From: Parus major
Taxonomy: Eukaryota; Chordata; Aves; Passeriformes; Paridae
Reading direction: 5' to 3'
Assembly (NCBI RefSeq): GCF_001522545.3
Contig: NC_031799.1
Span: forward strand, 43,320,578-43,384,577
Length of the DNA stretch: 64,000 nucleotides
In this document: positions 13,081 through 25,300 of the stretch, piece by piece
Layout of the letters: each line of letters opens with the position of its first letter
Numbering within the stretch: position 1 is the stretch's first letter
Position numbers and translations under genes: made by a program
Notes under the pieces: model-generated
The model's database searches: none
What the model saw: only the letters and a program-made list of their open reading frames with translations
What the model was told of the DNA's origin: nothing

Positions 13081-15954
13081 GTTTATTTGACTAGATGCAC
13101 AGGGGGATAGCTCCTCTGAAAGTCATGCCTGAGGAGTACAGGAAAGGTTTTGTTTACATACTGTAATTTTACATTTTCTTTGATTGTCCCAGAATAAACA
13201 TAATAATAATAATTTCTCTAAAATAATTAACATTTTTTTTCTCCCCTTTACACATGTGCTCTTCCATCCTTGGGGTCTCTTCAGTGCTGCCAAGTGCTCA
13301 GGGACCCCAATGGCTGATCTACCAATTTGGCGGGGCACTAGGGCTGGTGAATTTCCAGTTCTCCTTCTTAGACAATGGGCATTGAGCAGTTTCATAGGCC
13401 AATGGTCTTTGAGGAATAAGCATTGTGTTAGCTCACCAGGTGTAGACAATTTATCATCTAGCAAAAGAGTGACAGGAATCCCATATTGTAACAGAACAGT
13501 TACTTCACCTGGGGTGCTGGTACTGGGCTATGCATGCTGAAGTAAGTGCATTGTGTTCTCAACTCCAGAAATGAGTATTTTGCCCATGTGATTTCTCAGT
13601 CATTTGGCATTCGTTACCTGTGGGAGAATTTTTGGTCTCCTCTCGCAGTTTTGAATATTGTCCTAAAAAACAAGCAGTGCTTGGCCCAAAATAGGAACTG
13701 AGGCAGGTATGAGGACCAACAGGACAGCCACTGGCTGAGCAGTTTTGTTCTAAGCAGATGGCTGAATTACAGAGTTAAATTGGTTGCTAGCCAAGGCACA
13801 ATAGCCTTGAGTCAGACTAAGGAAACAAAAGACAGCCCGGAGTGCTGTGACTAACCTAGATGTGCACCTACACAACCCCTAGCAGCAGTTGCATTGTGTT
13901 CATCTTAGACAACTCTGTTTTTCTAAGCTGTATATTTCTGTAGATATTTTATAAGACAAGCCACACAGTCCCCAGTTGAGTTTTTCTTGGAATTATGATG
14001 TTGCCACTTCCTGAAATAGGATTTTTTTTATCTGTGAGTTTTCTTTTGGTTGCAAAGTAAACAAGTTAAGCTAACACCCAGGATGAAATCAGCAACATTT
14101 GGGACCACAAACTTCGTGGGTTTAGGTTTCAGCCAGAGCATATTATTATAGCTTTTTACTGTAATTTTTTTCCCCTCCAAAAGTATGTTGGGCTTTATGC
14201 CAGCCAATTTTCTCTGTGGAGCTTTTTTTGTCTGCAAGAGATTTTCAGAGGTCTGAGAATCTAAGGCAGCTTGTGGATTTTTTCTTGGTTGCTTCTAAAC
14301 TCCTACTCTGTGACATTCAAATTCTCCTTTCTCTGTAAGTCTTGCCAGAACATCTCAGAGCCCCCCAAATCACCACATGCTTTGAAAGACACAGCACAGT
14401 TTATCAATTTTCTCTCCAGTTTCAGAGCTTTTGGGTTGCAGCTCTCCTGTCTTTCACCCTTCCCACACAACTAGGAAGTCTAGAAACTTGTTTTATTTCT
14501 CCATGAAAATTGAGCTTCTTATCTACTTCCATACCTACAGAACCTGTAGTGAACATGATGAAATTCTCAACCAAATCCCAGGCATTGGTATTATTGCTTC
14601 CTTGCTGTTTTGAAAGTGACGAGTTTAAGTTTTCAGTGTTGTCAAAAGTCCCTTAGCATGACTGTCAACTTAAATTTGTGGAAATGACTTAATTGAAAAA
14701 GGCTGCTGCAAAGAATATGAATCCCTTATTCATGTTGTTTCCTACTTTTCACACTCTTAAAGTGTTACATAGTGCAAATTACATCAGAGGTTATATTGCA
14801 TCCTGGAAATAAATTTCAGGCTCTTACTCCAGTGACAATTCTTGTATCTAAGATAAACTTTGGATTTGCCACTCACAATTTCTAGATTTGCTTCCGTTTT
14901 ATGTGCCCTCATGTCATTGTTTTGCAATAGAGAAATACCATTTCATATTATTTCTCCTTCCCATGCTGTACCTAAGATTCTTTAAGGTAGGTCCTTGCAA
15001 AACAGGTCTGAAGTCACAAGTTTTTTTGTGTGTGACTGAAACTTACTCCTTGTAGGCAATCTGAAGAGCATGATGTCAGGTTTGTTCAACTGCTATTCGA
15101 GAAAAGCACAGAACAGGTGATAGTGCATGATGTTACCTTGCTCATAAAAATGCACTGAAATCAAGGGTAGACTCTCAAATCCCATATGACTGAGTCTGCT
15201 GCAATGCTGCAGAAATATGGGTATCATCTTGTTATAACACTTTTGCAGATGGCCAAGAAGCAAAAACAACTTGCCCAGATCCATCCAGCAAATGAGGCCT
15301 TGGGGCTAATCAAAGAAAATGTTTCCAGCTCTTTAATTTTAACCATGTATGAAGTGATAAATAGTCTTTACAGCTAGGAAAACATTAAACTCTTAGGAAA
15401 GTGCAACACTGGGAAATACAGCACCCAATATTGCCCAAGAGTGTCTTTCATCTCACTACTGTTAATCTGCATCATTTAATGAGCAGCTTGACACTATCAT
15501 AAAAGTTAATCTCTAGCTTCTATGGGTTTTTAAAGGAACGCTTTCCTCAAAGCTGTGATATATTTGTGTTGTTTTTAGACAGTGGATCTGTAAAACACCA
15601 AGTGACAGGTATTTTCATTTGCTACTAAACTTGTTAACTGTTTTGCTACAAATCTGACTTTGTATAAACTTCCTGTGTGAAATAACTCCCCTCTCCTTCT
15701 TCTTAGGATCCTCAGTAGTGAAAGCATGCCTACTTTAAGAGAAATGTCTTTAATGTGTGAGGAGAAAAGTGATTTTTATTATATGTTAGTCTGGCAGAGT
15801 AAATGTTCATTTGTCTTCAATGTGGTTAGCTTTCATATGTAATAATGGTCTCGTCTACACTACAGCTTTGACAGGCACGAGTTAAAATCTGTTTCATAAT
15901 GGAGAGGAAGAAACATTTACCAAAGCATGAATGCCTCCCTCGAGAAATTACTGT

Positions 15955-15968
15955 GCAATAGGGGGCAC
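15955..15968 (+). promoter_or_regulatory. Candidate CTCF-binding motif
   Basis: GCAATAGGGGGCAC matches the CTCF core except at the first base and position 4, and the GGGGGC block is intact. Orientation is opposite to the motif at 4880. Confidence 0.3.
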
Positions 15969-18558
15969 TGGGGGGTAGAAGGTGGGGTGGTAAGTTGGCT
16001 TCTTGCTGGAAAAAGAATGTTAGAAGGCATTTTGTGGGCATTTTGATACATACAGCTTGTTCATTTATGCTGTGTGTAGTGCTGCCTGGACAGAAAGAAC
16101 CAGAGAAAAAACCTTACCTCCATAATCCCAGCCTAAGCAGCTTGCCTTTTCAAGCAAGCAGCTCTTCTCCTTGGAATTTGCTCTCAGAAAGATTTTTGAG
16201 TGGTCTTGCTACATCACTCTTGCCCTTCCCCAACCATCAAAATTCTCAAATACCAAAAAGCTCTACATCCCATTGCCTAACTTTTGAAGAACTAAGGGAA
16301 AAGAGCCTCAAAAACATTTGTATTACAGTTTCATCTACCAGCTGATGATCAAGCAATCCTGAGAAAGAGTGGAAGATTTAGAAGATAGTCATATTCTGCA
16401 TCTGTAAAGTATCAAGAGATTTGAGGTAGTCAGAACAGAATATGCTCTGGATATAGTTGTAATACACAAAATAAATTAATTTGATACCCCAAAACACAGA
16501 GATAAAGAAGAGTGAATGAATTTCAAATAAAGATGAAATGAAATTTCTTAAACATTTGAAATATTTTATACTGTAATAACAATGCATAAATTTCAGACTT
16601 TCCTCTCAGTTACTTGAAAAAGAATTCCATAATGGGTAAAGAACTCTAAGAACTCTTTTAACAAAAACAGTAAATAATTGAGATTAAGATGGGGCTTTTG
16701 CATAACTGGATTTCACACTGTTTTGCTGCTTAGGTGAAATACGGGTAATAATTTTCTCAGTGTTACATTATACTTCCCACATACAAATTGACATAAACAA
16801 AATTAATATCCTCAATAAATTACACCTGCTCCACTTGGCATTTTGCCTTTTAAGAGAAGCAAAGTGTTTCTCTGCTAGACAGGTTGCTTTAGACAGTGAG
16901 CCATTGAACCTATTTTCAGGTGGAGTTCTCTGACCAGACAAGAGCAAAGAGACTGATAATTTCTGGCTTCAAAAATGAATTCTGCAAAACCCTGCAAGGT
17001 GTAGGTGGCCATGGGGTATAATACTAAAATTAGCCTGATATTATATCTGGCATGCTGTGATCCATTTCACAGCAGTAATTCCAGTATTGTTTTTTTCCTA
17101 TATAAATTAATGACCATACATCAACAGTGTGGTAGTGAATGGAGTTTGATTACTCCATTGTTCCAGATTGAAATATTACTCTGAAAACATGGCTTTGTTA
17201 TAAAAACTAGGAATGTAAACAGGCATCAGTACACCTGCAGGTGTTGAGACAAACTGGAAATTCTCTGCCCTGAATAGGTCACAGACTAGGCAGAGGCTAG
17301 GACAAAGCAGCTGAGAACATGTTGCACACAAGAAGTAGCAGGTTGTACTGAACTCCAAAATAATTTGTCTTGAAATACAGTGATCTGAAGTCACACTTTT
17401 TTTTTTTTTTTTCCCGTCTTTCAAACTGAAAATACCATTTTAACATAGTACAGATCACCTGAATTTAACCCAAGATAAAAAAAATCCTGGCAGTGGCTGT
17501 GGGAATTTGCAATTCCAGAAGACAAAACAGAAAGCAAGAAATCACAAACAATCTGAAATTCTTCTTAAAGTATTTCTTTTTTTTTTTTTTTACTTGCTGT
17601 CAAACTAATGAATTATAATTCTTTACTTAATTTTATTTCAAATAATTTTAGAATTTCAATTAATCACTAGTTTATGATATTTGTGATAATAAAGCCCCAA
17701 CCAAAAACTCAGGAGAATGTGGTAGTTTTTCTCCTCAAATTTCTTTTTGAACTTTCACCAAACTATTTCTTTTCTATCTGTGAAGAAAGTATCTGTGAAT
17801 TATGATGACACCTCTTGGCAAGTGCTGTCTTCAAAATCATGTAGCTGTCAAAATATGTGATGAAGTCAAATGGCCTCAAGGGAGGAAAATGTCATTCATT
17901 TGTCATCATGACAAGTGATATACCTCTGTGAGATAGTCTGACAGATTAAAGTTTATCCCAAGAATCAAGAAACTTACTTTAATGATTGAACCCCCCTACT
18001 TCACAGCCTACCAGCTGTGTCCTTCTTCCTCCCTTTCTTCCTCATTCTGCACTTCACCCTGGACAATTTTGCTGGTTTCTCAATGTGAGGGTTCCACCTC
18101 AAACCCTTCCAGACATCTAAACACACTTCTCTTTCCTTGTGGTGAGCTCATCCAGGGCTGCATAATCATCTGTATCTTCTGAAACAATTTTCCTTTTTTT
18201 GGCCCAAGACTCCCGAAGTGCAATCCCTGGCCTTATTATTCCACCCGCAACTGATGGCAAAGTATCTGTGTAATGCCCTTGAAATATTTCTAAGTGAGTG
18301 CTAAAGAACTACAAGTTTGTTTTTTTCCTCACCAGAGAAGCCCACCTCCCCTACCCTCCTTCCTGGGTCATGCTCTAGCCTCCTAATCACTTTGATAACC
18401 TTAAATGCTTCAGGACTGAGATATCTGATGCAGAACTGCAAGACTAAGCAGTTTTGAGAACCTTATCCTCCAACTTGTTGCTGGTAGTTGTTTTGTATTT
18501 GTTTTTTAGTTTTGTTTGATGAGTGGAACACAGAAAATGAGGTGCTGAGTCTAGGATA

Positions 18559-18752
18559 CAGATATAGATAGATATAGATATAGATATAGATATAGATATA
18601 GATATAGATATAGATATAGATATAGATATAGATATAGATATAGATATAGATATAGATATAGATATANATAGATATAGATATAGATATAGATATAGATATA
18701 GATATAGATATAGATATAGATATAGATATAGATATAGATATAGATATAGATA
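18559..18752 (+). repeat. (TATAGA)n array with ambiguous base
   Basis: About 32 copies of a TATAGA hexamer, interrupted only by short GATAGATA variants near 18564, 18667 and the end. The single N at 18667 sits inside a variant unit, suggesting unresolved read disagreement or heterozygosity. The apparent Tyr/Ile/Leu open frame on the minus strand is purely a product of the repeat. Confidence 0.95.
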
Positions 18753-20711
18753 GAAAAATGTATATTTCTGTCCCTGTACAGCGACAAAAGGTGATTGTAT
18801 GAACTGAGGTGAAGAAGTGATATGCTCCTTAGTGAAATGTCTATTTGTTGTGTTGGCAGTTAAGCTAGGTGGAAATGTTAGTTTTGCTTGAAACTCCTTG
18901 CTGTCTGCAAGTGTTTCCCAGTGGGACTATTTTGCTTCAGAAATGTTGCAGAAATTTTAAGGACTTGCTAACAACAGCTGTGTGTATGGGAATACTCTCT
19001 TTCTTTGCTGCCTTTAGTATTCCCTCCTGGTGTGTTTTGATCTGTGTCTCACCTCCTTACACACTGAAGCCGTAGTTTGGAAAGGAAATAAAGTTTAAAA
19101 ACTTCCCATTGAGATATTTCTCTGTATTCTTTCAAATGAGTAGATGATAGCAGTAAATAACAGCATCCTTGTCACGTACAGAACATCTCTGACATTCCTG
19201 CTTGTGAATCAAAGGAGGAAGAGAAGCTCATCGTCCCCATCTCTGCTACTCTGAGCAACCAGTCTGTGCACCTCAGCCCATCAAACAGTAGCATCCTGAT
19301 GCTTCTGCTGAGATCAAGAGTCTAAGTTCAGACTCCAGAGACACTGTAGTGTGAAATTAAATTTATAACAGCAAACAACCAGGAGAAATGGAAGGATGGA
19401 TCTGTGGGCATATAAAGCTGACATATAGAGACAGTGTTCTAAGTACTATCCAACGCTTTCTTCCCAATTAAGTTCTTGAAAAACTTTCTGTTGTACTCAG
19501 TGCTTAACACAACTACACAGAGTTTAACAGGATTACACCAGAAAGCTTTTCCTAGTGAGAGGGATAATTGACAAAAAATGTGTTCGTGCAACTTTATAGT
19601 TTACTAGCTGCAAAATGCCTAGGATTCCTTTAGTGGTACCTGCATCAGAGCAATATATTGTCATTTACTACACTCTGAGGAACACTGTAATTCAGAAGAA
19701 AGCTGAGCACTAGCTGCAAAAGTATCGCAACTTACAGCACCTGCTTTTTTATTCCTATTTCCTGCAGCACTTGCACAGTCACTGCTATATTCAGTTTTTC
19801 TCTTATCTACCAGAGCCCTTTGCAGCTCTACTTTCTCCTTTTCTACTGCCACATCCTCAATTTGGTATAAAACCTGCTTGGATTATCCTGATATCAGAAA
19901 TTTGCTTGAGTGGGGGACTTTCTGTCTGTGTACAAAAAGTGGACCAAGTGAAACCTTTGGAGATCTGGCAAGGAAGAGGCAGCTTGATCCATATGGATCT
20001 TTCTTATATGAAACCCTGGAACCATTATTCAAAAAAAGTATGTGCTGATCCACCTGCAAAGTACTGGGTCAGTTGGTGGCAATATCAGCCTTTGTGTCTG
20101 AGATTCTGGCTAGGTGTGGAGAGTGCTCATTCACTTGAGAAGAGTTGTGTTGTAGTGAAAACACCACAAAGCAGTGCTTGTGGCCACCAAGGACTGGAGG
20201 AGTTCAGAGGCAGAGCTTTGACATGCTGTGCTTGTGTACTGTGGCAGGCAACAGTTTTGAAGGGAGGAAAAGTGGTAGTTGTGAGAAGGGGAAAAGGTGG
20301 GAGTCATACCCAACTGAGGTGTGAAATATGGCATGGATTTGGAGCAGCTTCAGAGCAGCAGAGGAAACCTCTGCCATGAAAACAGAATAGGCACATTTTA
20401 AGGGGTATTCTGTCTGAAAATTTTGTGCCCACAGCACAGAGATGAAAAACTTAGATTACCAATCTCTCTGACATGAAGGTGTGCAGAACAGGGGCTGCTT
20501 GTGGAAACAGAGCTAACAGGACAAGTGTTTAGGACAAGTACTTAGTCCTACAACTGAGAAGCCTCTGCCTTTATTATGGAAGATAAAAATCTGCAGGAAG
20601 AAGATATGGAAACTAACAGATACAGGTGATCGAGCTGAGAGGTGAATGATAGAGGCAAATGTAGTGATGCAGTTAACATATTTGAGGCCCACGATACAGC
20701 CTGCTGTTCTT
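18753..20711. other. Non-coding sequence containing one long unassigned open frame
   Basis: No transposon or known gene is recognised. An open frame of 202 codons on the plus strand (19771-20379) is the longest non-repetitive frame in the window. Its translation shows no signal peptide, domain or repeat that I recognise, and its codon pattern looks random. I do not call it a gene. Confidence 0.5.
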
Positions 20712-20778
20712 GGCAGGGAATGTTGGGACTGGATGCTCTTTAGGGTCCATTCCGACCCCTTAACCTTCTATTATTTTA
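20712..20778 (+). mobile_element. CR1 LINE 3' tail fragment
   Basis: The sequence GGGACTGGATGCTCTTTAGG, followed by GTCCATTCCGACCC and CTTCTATTATTTT, matches the plus-strand CR1 3' UTR (ggactagatgatctttaaggtcccttccaaccc...ttctatgatt). The 5' boundary is unclear and may extend somewhat upstream. Confidence 0.75.
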
Positions 20779-20781
20779 AGA

Positions 20782-22323
20782 TTTTAATAGTCTGACAGGG
20801 GTACTGAATCAGGCATCTCCAAAGCAGGGATACCTTGTGATGCAGAGCACACACAAGGGAGGGAGGAGATTCTATGAAGGGCTTGCTTCAGCCTGTTGAG
20901 TCCCACAGGATGCCATGCCAGCTGTTGGAAATTTACTACTGACATAGGCTATGGAAAAAATAATGAATGTTTGCAAAAGCTATGAGGTGGCCTGGGGCAC
21001 TGTATTGTACCCAAAACTGTCTGCTCTCTACCCTCTCCTCCCCCTCAAAATGGGATTTATTACAAGATTGGTGTTGTCCTTTTATGCCATAGGAATGTTA
21101 CCTTTAACTGGTAACATTGTGTACAGAGACAAAGCACACTCAGAAAAGAGAAGTAAAGGGTGATATGTGTTCAAGTATTACAGCTGCAAAGCTCAAAGGG
21201 TTTTCACAGGTTTTTGCTGATGATGTATATGTTTAGAGTTTTACTCACTTTTATTCGTTTGTTAGCTAGAGTTTTCACATTCAGAAATAGAAAAAAACCC
21301 CAAATTTCTGTGTTCCTATACAACTCTTCTGTAACGGCTAAGTAAGATTTCAGGCACAGATACTGAAAGCAGTGTCTCAGCTGCTGGGTATTCCCTTCAT
21401 ACTTCGAATGGAATGATTCTTTAGTACTCAGCACTCACCTTTACCACATCTGCAGAAAAATAGGATTTCCCTATAAGACCTCTGCTTAAGCCCCTCAAAC
21501 CATCCTGGTTTCAAATGCAATCATAGGCTCTGGGAAACATGCACACAATGGTTTCTCAGCATTCTGCTTACCGATTAATCCTGTGAGCCTGGCTGGACAC
21601 CCAGGGGCTGACAGCTTGGAGAGCACTGTGTGCATTGCTGTGCATGGAGGCAGGTCACATGCAATACCTCTGCTGGTGAGGTGACCTTGGCTGTGGAGAC
21701 CTGGGTCTGCTTGTGTCTGCACCTTGGGGCCAAGCTTTCCTCATACAGCAGCAGGCAGCTCAGAATGGGCTGCTAGCCCTGCTGCTCAGCCAGTGCTGAG
21801 GAGCACTGTTTATTACAGTGTGTCCTCATCAGTCTGTGTTGCTCCTCAACACAGACACTCCTCTGGTTGCACTTAGAGCACTCTTTTGAGTAGCAGAAAA
21901 ATATTCTCTAGAAGCAAATGGCCTGAAAATGTTCTTGGAATACTTAGAAGAATTGGCCTACTATTTTAGATACAGTACATGTAAAATGCCTGTTTTCTGG
22001 ATTTACTTTTTAACTGAAACAAGTGGACTGTGGACCAAAAATGGAAACCAGCAGATTGCCTTGCTTATGGGATGCTTTGTTTTGCCAAGCAAAGCTGCCT
22101 CATGCAGACCACTTCCTGTTGCTAACAGCATTGCTCTTGCATTTCTGCAGCATTATGTTGTTCTTTGGCCAAGGTTATTAATCCTGCACCCATCTCTCCA
22201 TCTTTCCCTTAGTCAGAAGAGCTGGTATTTTTCAAGTGTGCCACTCCGTATCTTTGTTAAAAGAATTATAAACTACCCCTACATCTTCAGGTGAATTAGG
22301 AGAGGTTAGGGAAGGTGTCTTCC
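20782..22323. other. Non-coding sequence, nothing recognised
   Basis: I see no gene, transposon or structured repeat. The stretch 21495-21830 is somewhat GC-richer than its surroundings but matches no family I know. Confidence 0.5.
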
Positions 22324-22391
22324 TTCCCCTTCCCCTTCCCCTTCCCCTTCCCCTTCCCCTTCCCCTTCCCCTTCCCCTTCCCCTTCCCCTT
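22324..22391 (+). repeat. (TTCCCC)n array; G-quadruplex-forming on minus strand
   Basis: About 11 near-perfect TTCCCC hexamers. The minus strand is (GGGGAA)n, giving 11 four-G runs with two-base loops, well beyond the four runs needed for an intramolecular G-quadruplex. It is also a pure purine/pyrimidine mirror tract, so triplex formation is possible. Confidence 0.95.
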
Positions 22392-25300
22392 TTCTGTCAC
22401 TGGAGTAAAATCTGTCTTGTGAAAGGAATTCGGGGCTCTATACAGTTTTGGTCCTATCCGTCACAAATGACAAACTTTAGCTGCAGGGGATCCCTGCTTT
22501 CAGAAGTTTCTTTATATGCTAAAGATTACCACAAGTAAATTTTGCTGGAAAAGCCTGTCATCCCAAATAGCTGGTGTAATTGCCAGTTTATAATATTGAT
22601 GTGGACCAGAGCAAATTCAGCGATGGCACTGAGTATCCAGAGCTTTTCCAGAGTGACAAGATCTATCCATTTAATTTCCTTCAAAACCCCACAATAAATT
22701 CCTTCTGTTACTTGATGTTTTGGATAATTGAAGGCCAGCAAAATATTTTATGTTGAACCACAGATAAGTATGGACTGCATCAGAATTGTCAAGTCATGGT
22801 TCTCTGTCAAAGCAAAAGGCTTGAAATACTTAAATCTATGCAGTACTCCGTAACAAAGTGTGTGAAATAATTTTTATTAGATAGACTGACATTCATACTT
22901 TCCAAAGCAGTCGGTAATTAGGAGTGATATTTCCAATGTGCTGGTTAATGATGGCTGTCATCCAAACATGGTACTTCTGGACACTGACAGATTCATTCGC
23001 TAGCAGCATGAATACTGGCTTTTGAGTTTTAAGTGTGTGTTCATGTAGCTTCCTCTTCCCCCTTGTCTCAAGAGTCACTTGTAATAGTTTAACACACCTT
23101 GAAAAACAGATCCTCCTTGAAATAAATGAAACCCAGGAAATTTACTCCCTTGGGTGAAGTATTTGAGGAACACAGGCTTGCTAGCTGCAGGGCTTTGTTG
23201 GTATCTCTGATGCTGTCCCACTTCACCCTCTCTTTCATGTCAGGTGTAGCCTCTCGCTGGGATGGTGCTTTTCCCTATTTCACTATTTCTTCCACAGAAA
23301 GTGGCTCAGGACCACCCCTGAACCTCTGCTCTACAAGTGACAATGGACTTTTTACTTTTGCACATGGAGCACTGTGAGGAAACAGAAACAGGCAGATGTG
23401 AGGTGAGCCCACTATCCCTTGATATCCTTATATTGTGGCTGAGAGACCTGGGGAGAGAAGTACCTGAATTTGGCTGTGTCTAAGTATGATGGTTATGATC
23501 TTTATACTCAGCAAACCAGCCAGTAAATGGTACAAGTCCCTTCACACCTTAGTTTCTAAACTGGTGATGTTCCCTGTTTGAAACCTGAAGGACTGAGAAA
23601 GAATTTAGGTACAGGAAATCTTACTTATCATGCACAATACATTGAAGTTCTGCATTTCTTCCTCCCAGGAGGATCAAAGCCTACTTTTTAGGAAAAAGCA
23701 ATTTTCTCAAGTGTAAGAGGTGAGAAATTGCTTAAAAAAGTGATTATCTAGATAATACTGTGGAAAAATATGTTCACTGTAGTAAAAGATCCCCTCACTC
23801 CTCTCAAAAGACTCAAAATTGCTGAGAAGAGCATGGTATACTAAGCACATGGCCCTAGGAAAATGTCAATGTGCAAAGTTATCTGTGTGTTACAAATGAA
23901 GCAGTAATTAAGAGCATATATTCCACACTTTATGGTCCTCATCTTCCATGATTTTCATTGTCCATGTGTGTAGTCACCAGTCCTAAATGTAATAATTTAC
24001 TTCCATCAGAGCCAAACTTGGCTGGTAAAGAAATTAAAAACAGAAAAAAAAAACCCAAAAAACATTGTGAAACGGGATAAAATCTTCAAAGGCAGCTTCA
24101 GTATATAGGGATTCTGAGCTAGAAATACAGCAAGGTTTAAGCATTTGCTTGTGGACTGCCTTCAGTTTCATCCATTAGGGTTTATGTACTTAAACTTACA
24201 GGTCCTTGTGTCTGTGTGAGTTCAAAACTTTTGAAATCCATGGCACAGAAAAGGTAGGATGCCTCTCCTTCTCTGTTTTAGTCCCTTCAATATTTCAGTG
24301 CACATTGTTCTAAAAGGAAAAGTGACATCATCACTATCAGTTTAATAAAAATGAACAGAGATTGGAAAATTCTACGTGCTTACCTGCAGGTATAGACCTG
24401 ATCCCACACATACCTGTTGGATATTAACTAACCACAAGAGTCCTTCTGAGGATGGCACTGTCTTCAGAAAACTTTACAGTCCTTTGAGTTACAAATCTAA
24501 CCACCTTTTTTCACAGTTTGCCAAGAATAAGCCACTCATGGGGTCTTCAGTGATTTATGTGCTTGGTGTCTACCACCACCCAAGAATATTCTCATGGCCC
24601 TGTTTAGTCTCTCAGGCAATCCAGGGAGAAAATATTTTAGTAATCTGGAGAATCACTCCACTTCATCCTTGGATGCAGAATAAGCTTGGAGAATGGACAG
24701 TTTGCACTGTTTGAGTTTGTTTCTCGTTCACTTTTACTGCTTTCTAAGGTCAGAGACATAGAGAGTTCCCAAGCTGAGTTTCAGCAAAGTATGCAGCACC
24801 AGTATTGTGGCAAAATTCCAGGCTGTGGGAATGCTGTGGCACTGGGGTGTAACTCTTCATGTGGCCCCAGAGGAAGCTGTTCCTGCTGTTTCTAGGCCTC
24901 AGATATGAGAGTTATGGCCCTCTATCTAGTGTAGGCATGGAAAGAAGGATATGAATTTTCAATTTCCTAGTGCAATTTTAAAGGACCCTCTGGGAGTGTC
25001 AAATAAAGCTGTCTGGTGGTGAGTACCCTGGTAAAGTTAGTCTCACATGCAGCAGTGTGAGGGATCATCCCACAGGAGGGCAGAACTCGTTCTTGTTAGT
25101 GCAGTGGATGGTGTGTCTTGCAAGGCAGCATGGGTTGGACTTTTAGAAGAGCCTCTGCATTCCAGTGTATTGCTCTGAGAACAGAATTTACTGTGCAACT
25201 CAGAAAAACCTAGAAATAACTTACTTCTGACCTCTCTGAGAAATTGTGCTTGAAAATGAACTGGGACAATCCTTTTAACTCTTCCAGCTGGCATTTTGCA

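Larger units (their letters stand above)
11701..18558. other. Non-coding sequence with small simple repeats
   Basis: No gene or transposon is recognised. It contains the (TTTG)n tract, a 19-bp tandem duplication, an (AATAAT)n patch near 13197-13214, a CTCF-like motif near 15955 and T-tracts at 17398-17413 and 17578-17591. The open frames (118 codons at 13184-13540 and 116 at 15995-16345, both plus strand) have no family resemblance. Confidence 0.55.

Noticed and set aside
18551..18787. Tyr-Ile/Tyr-Leu repeat protein on the minus strand
   Set aside because: Pure artefact of the TATAGA array.
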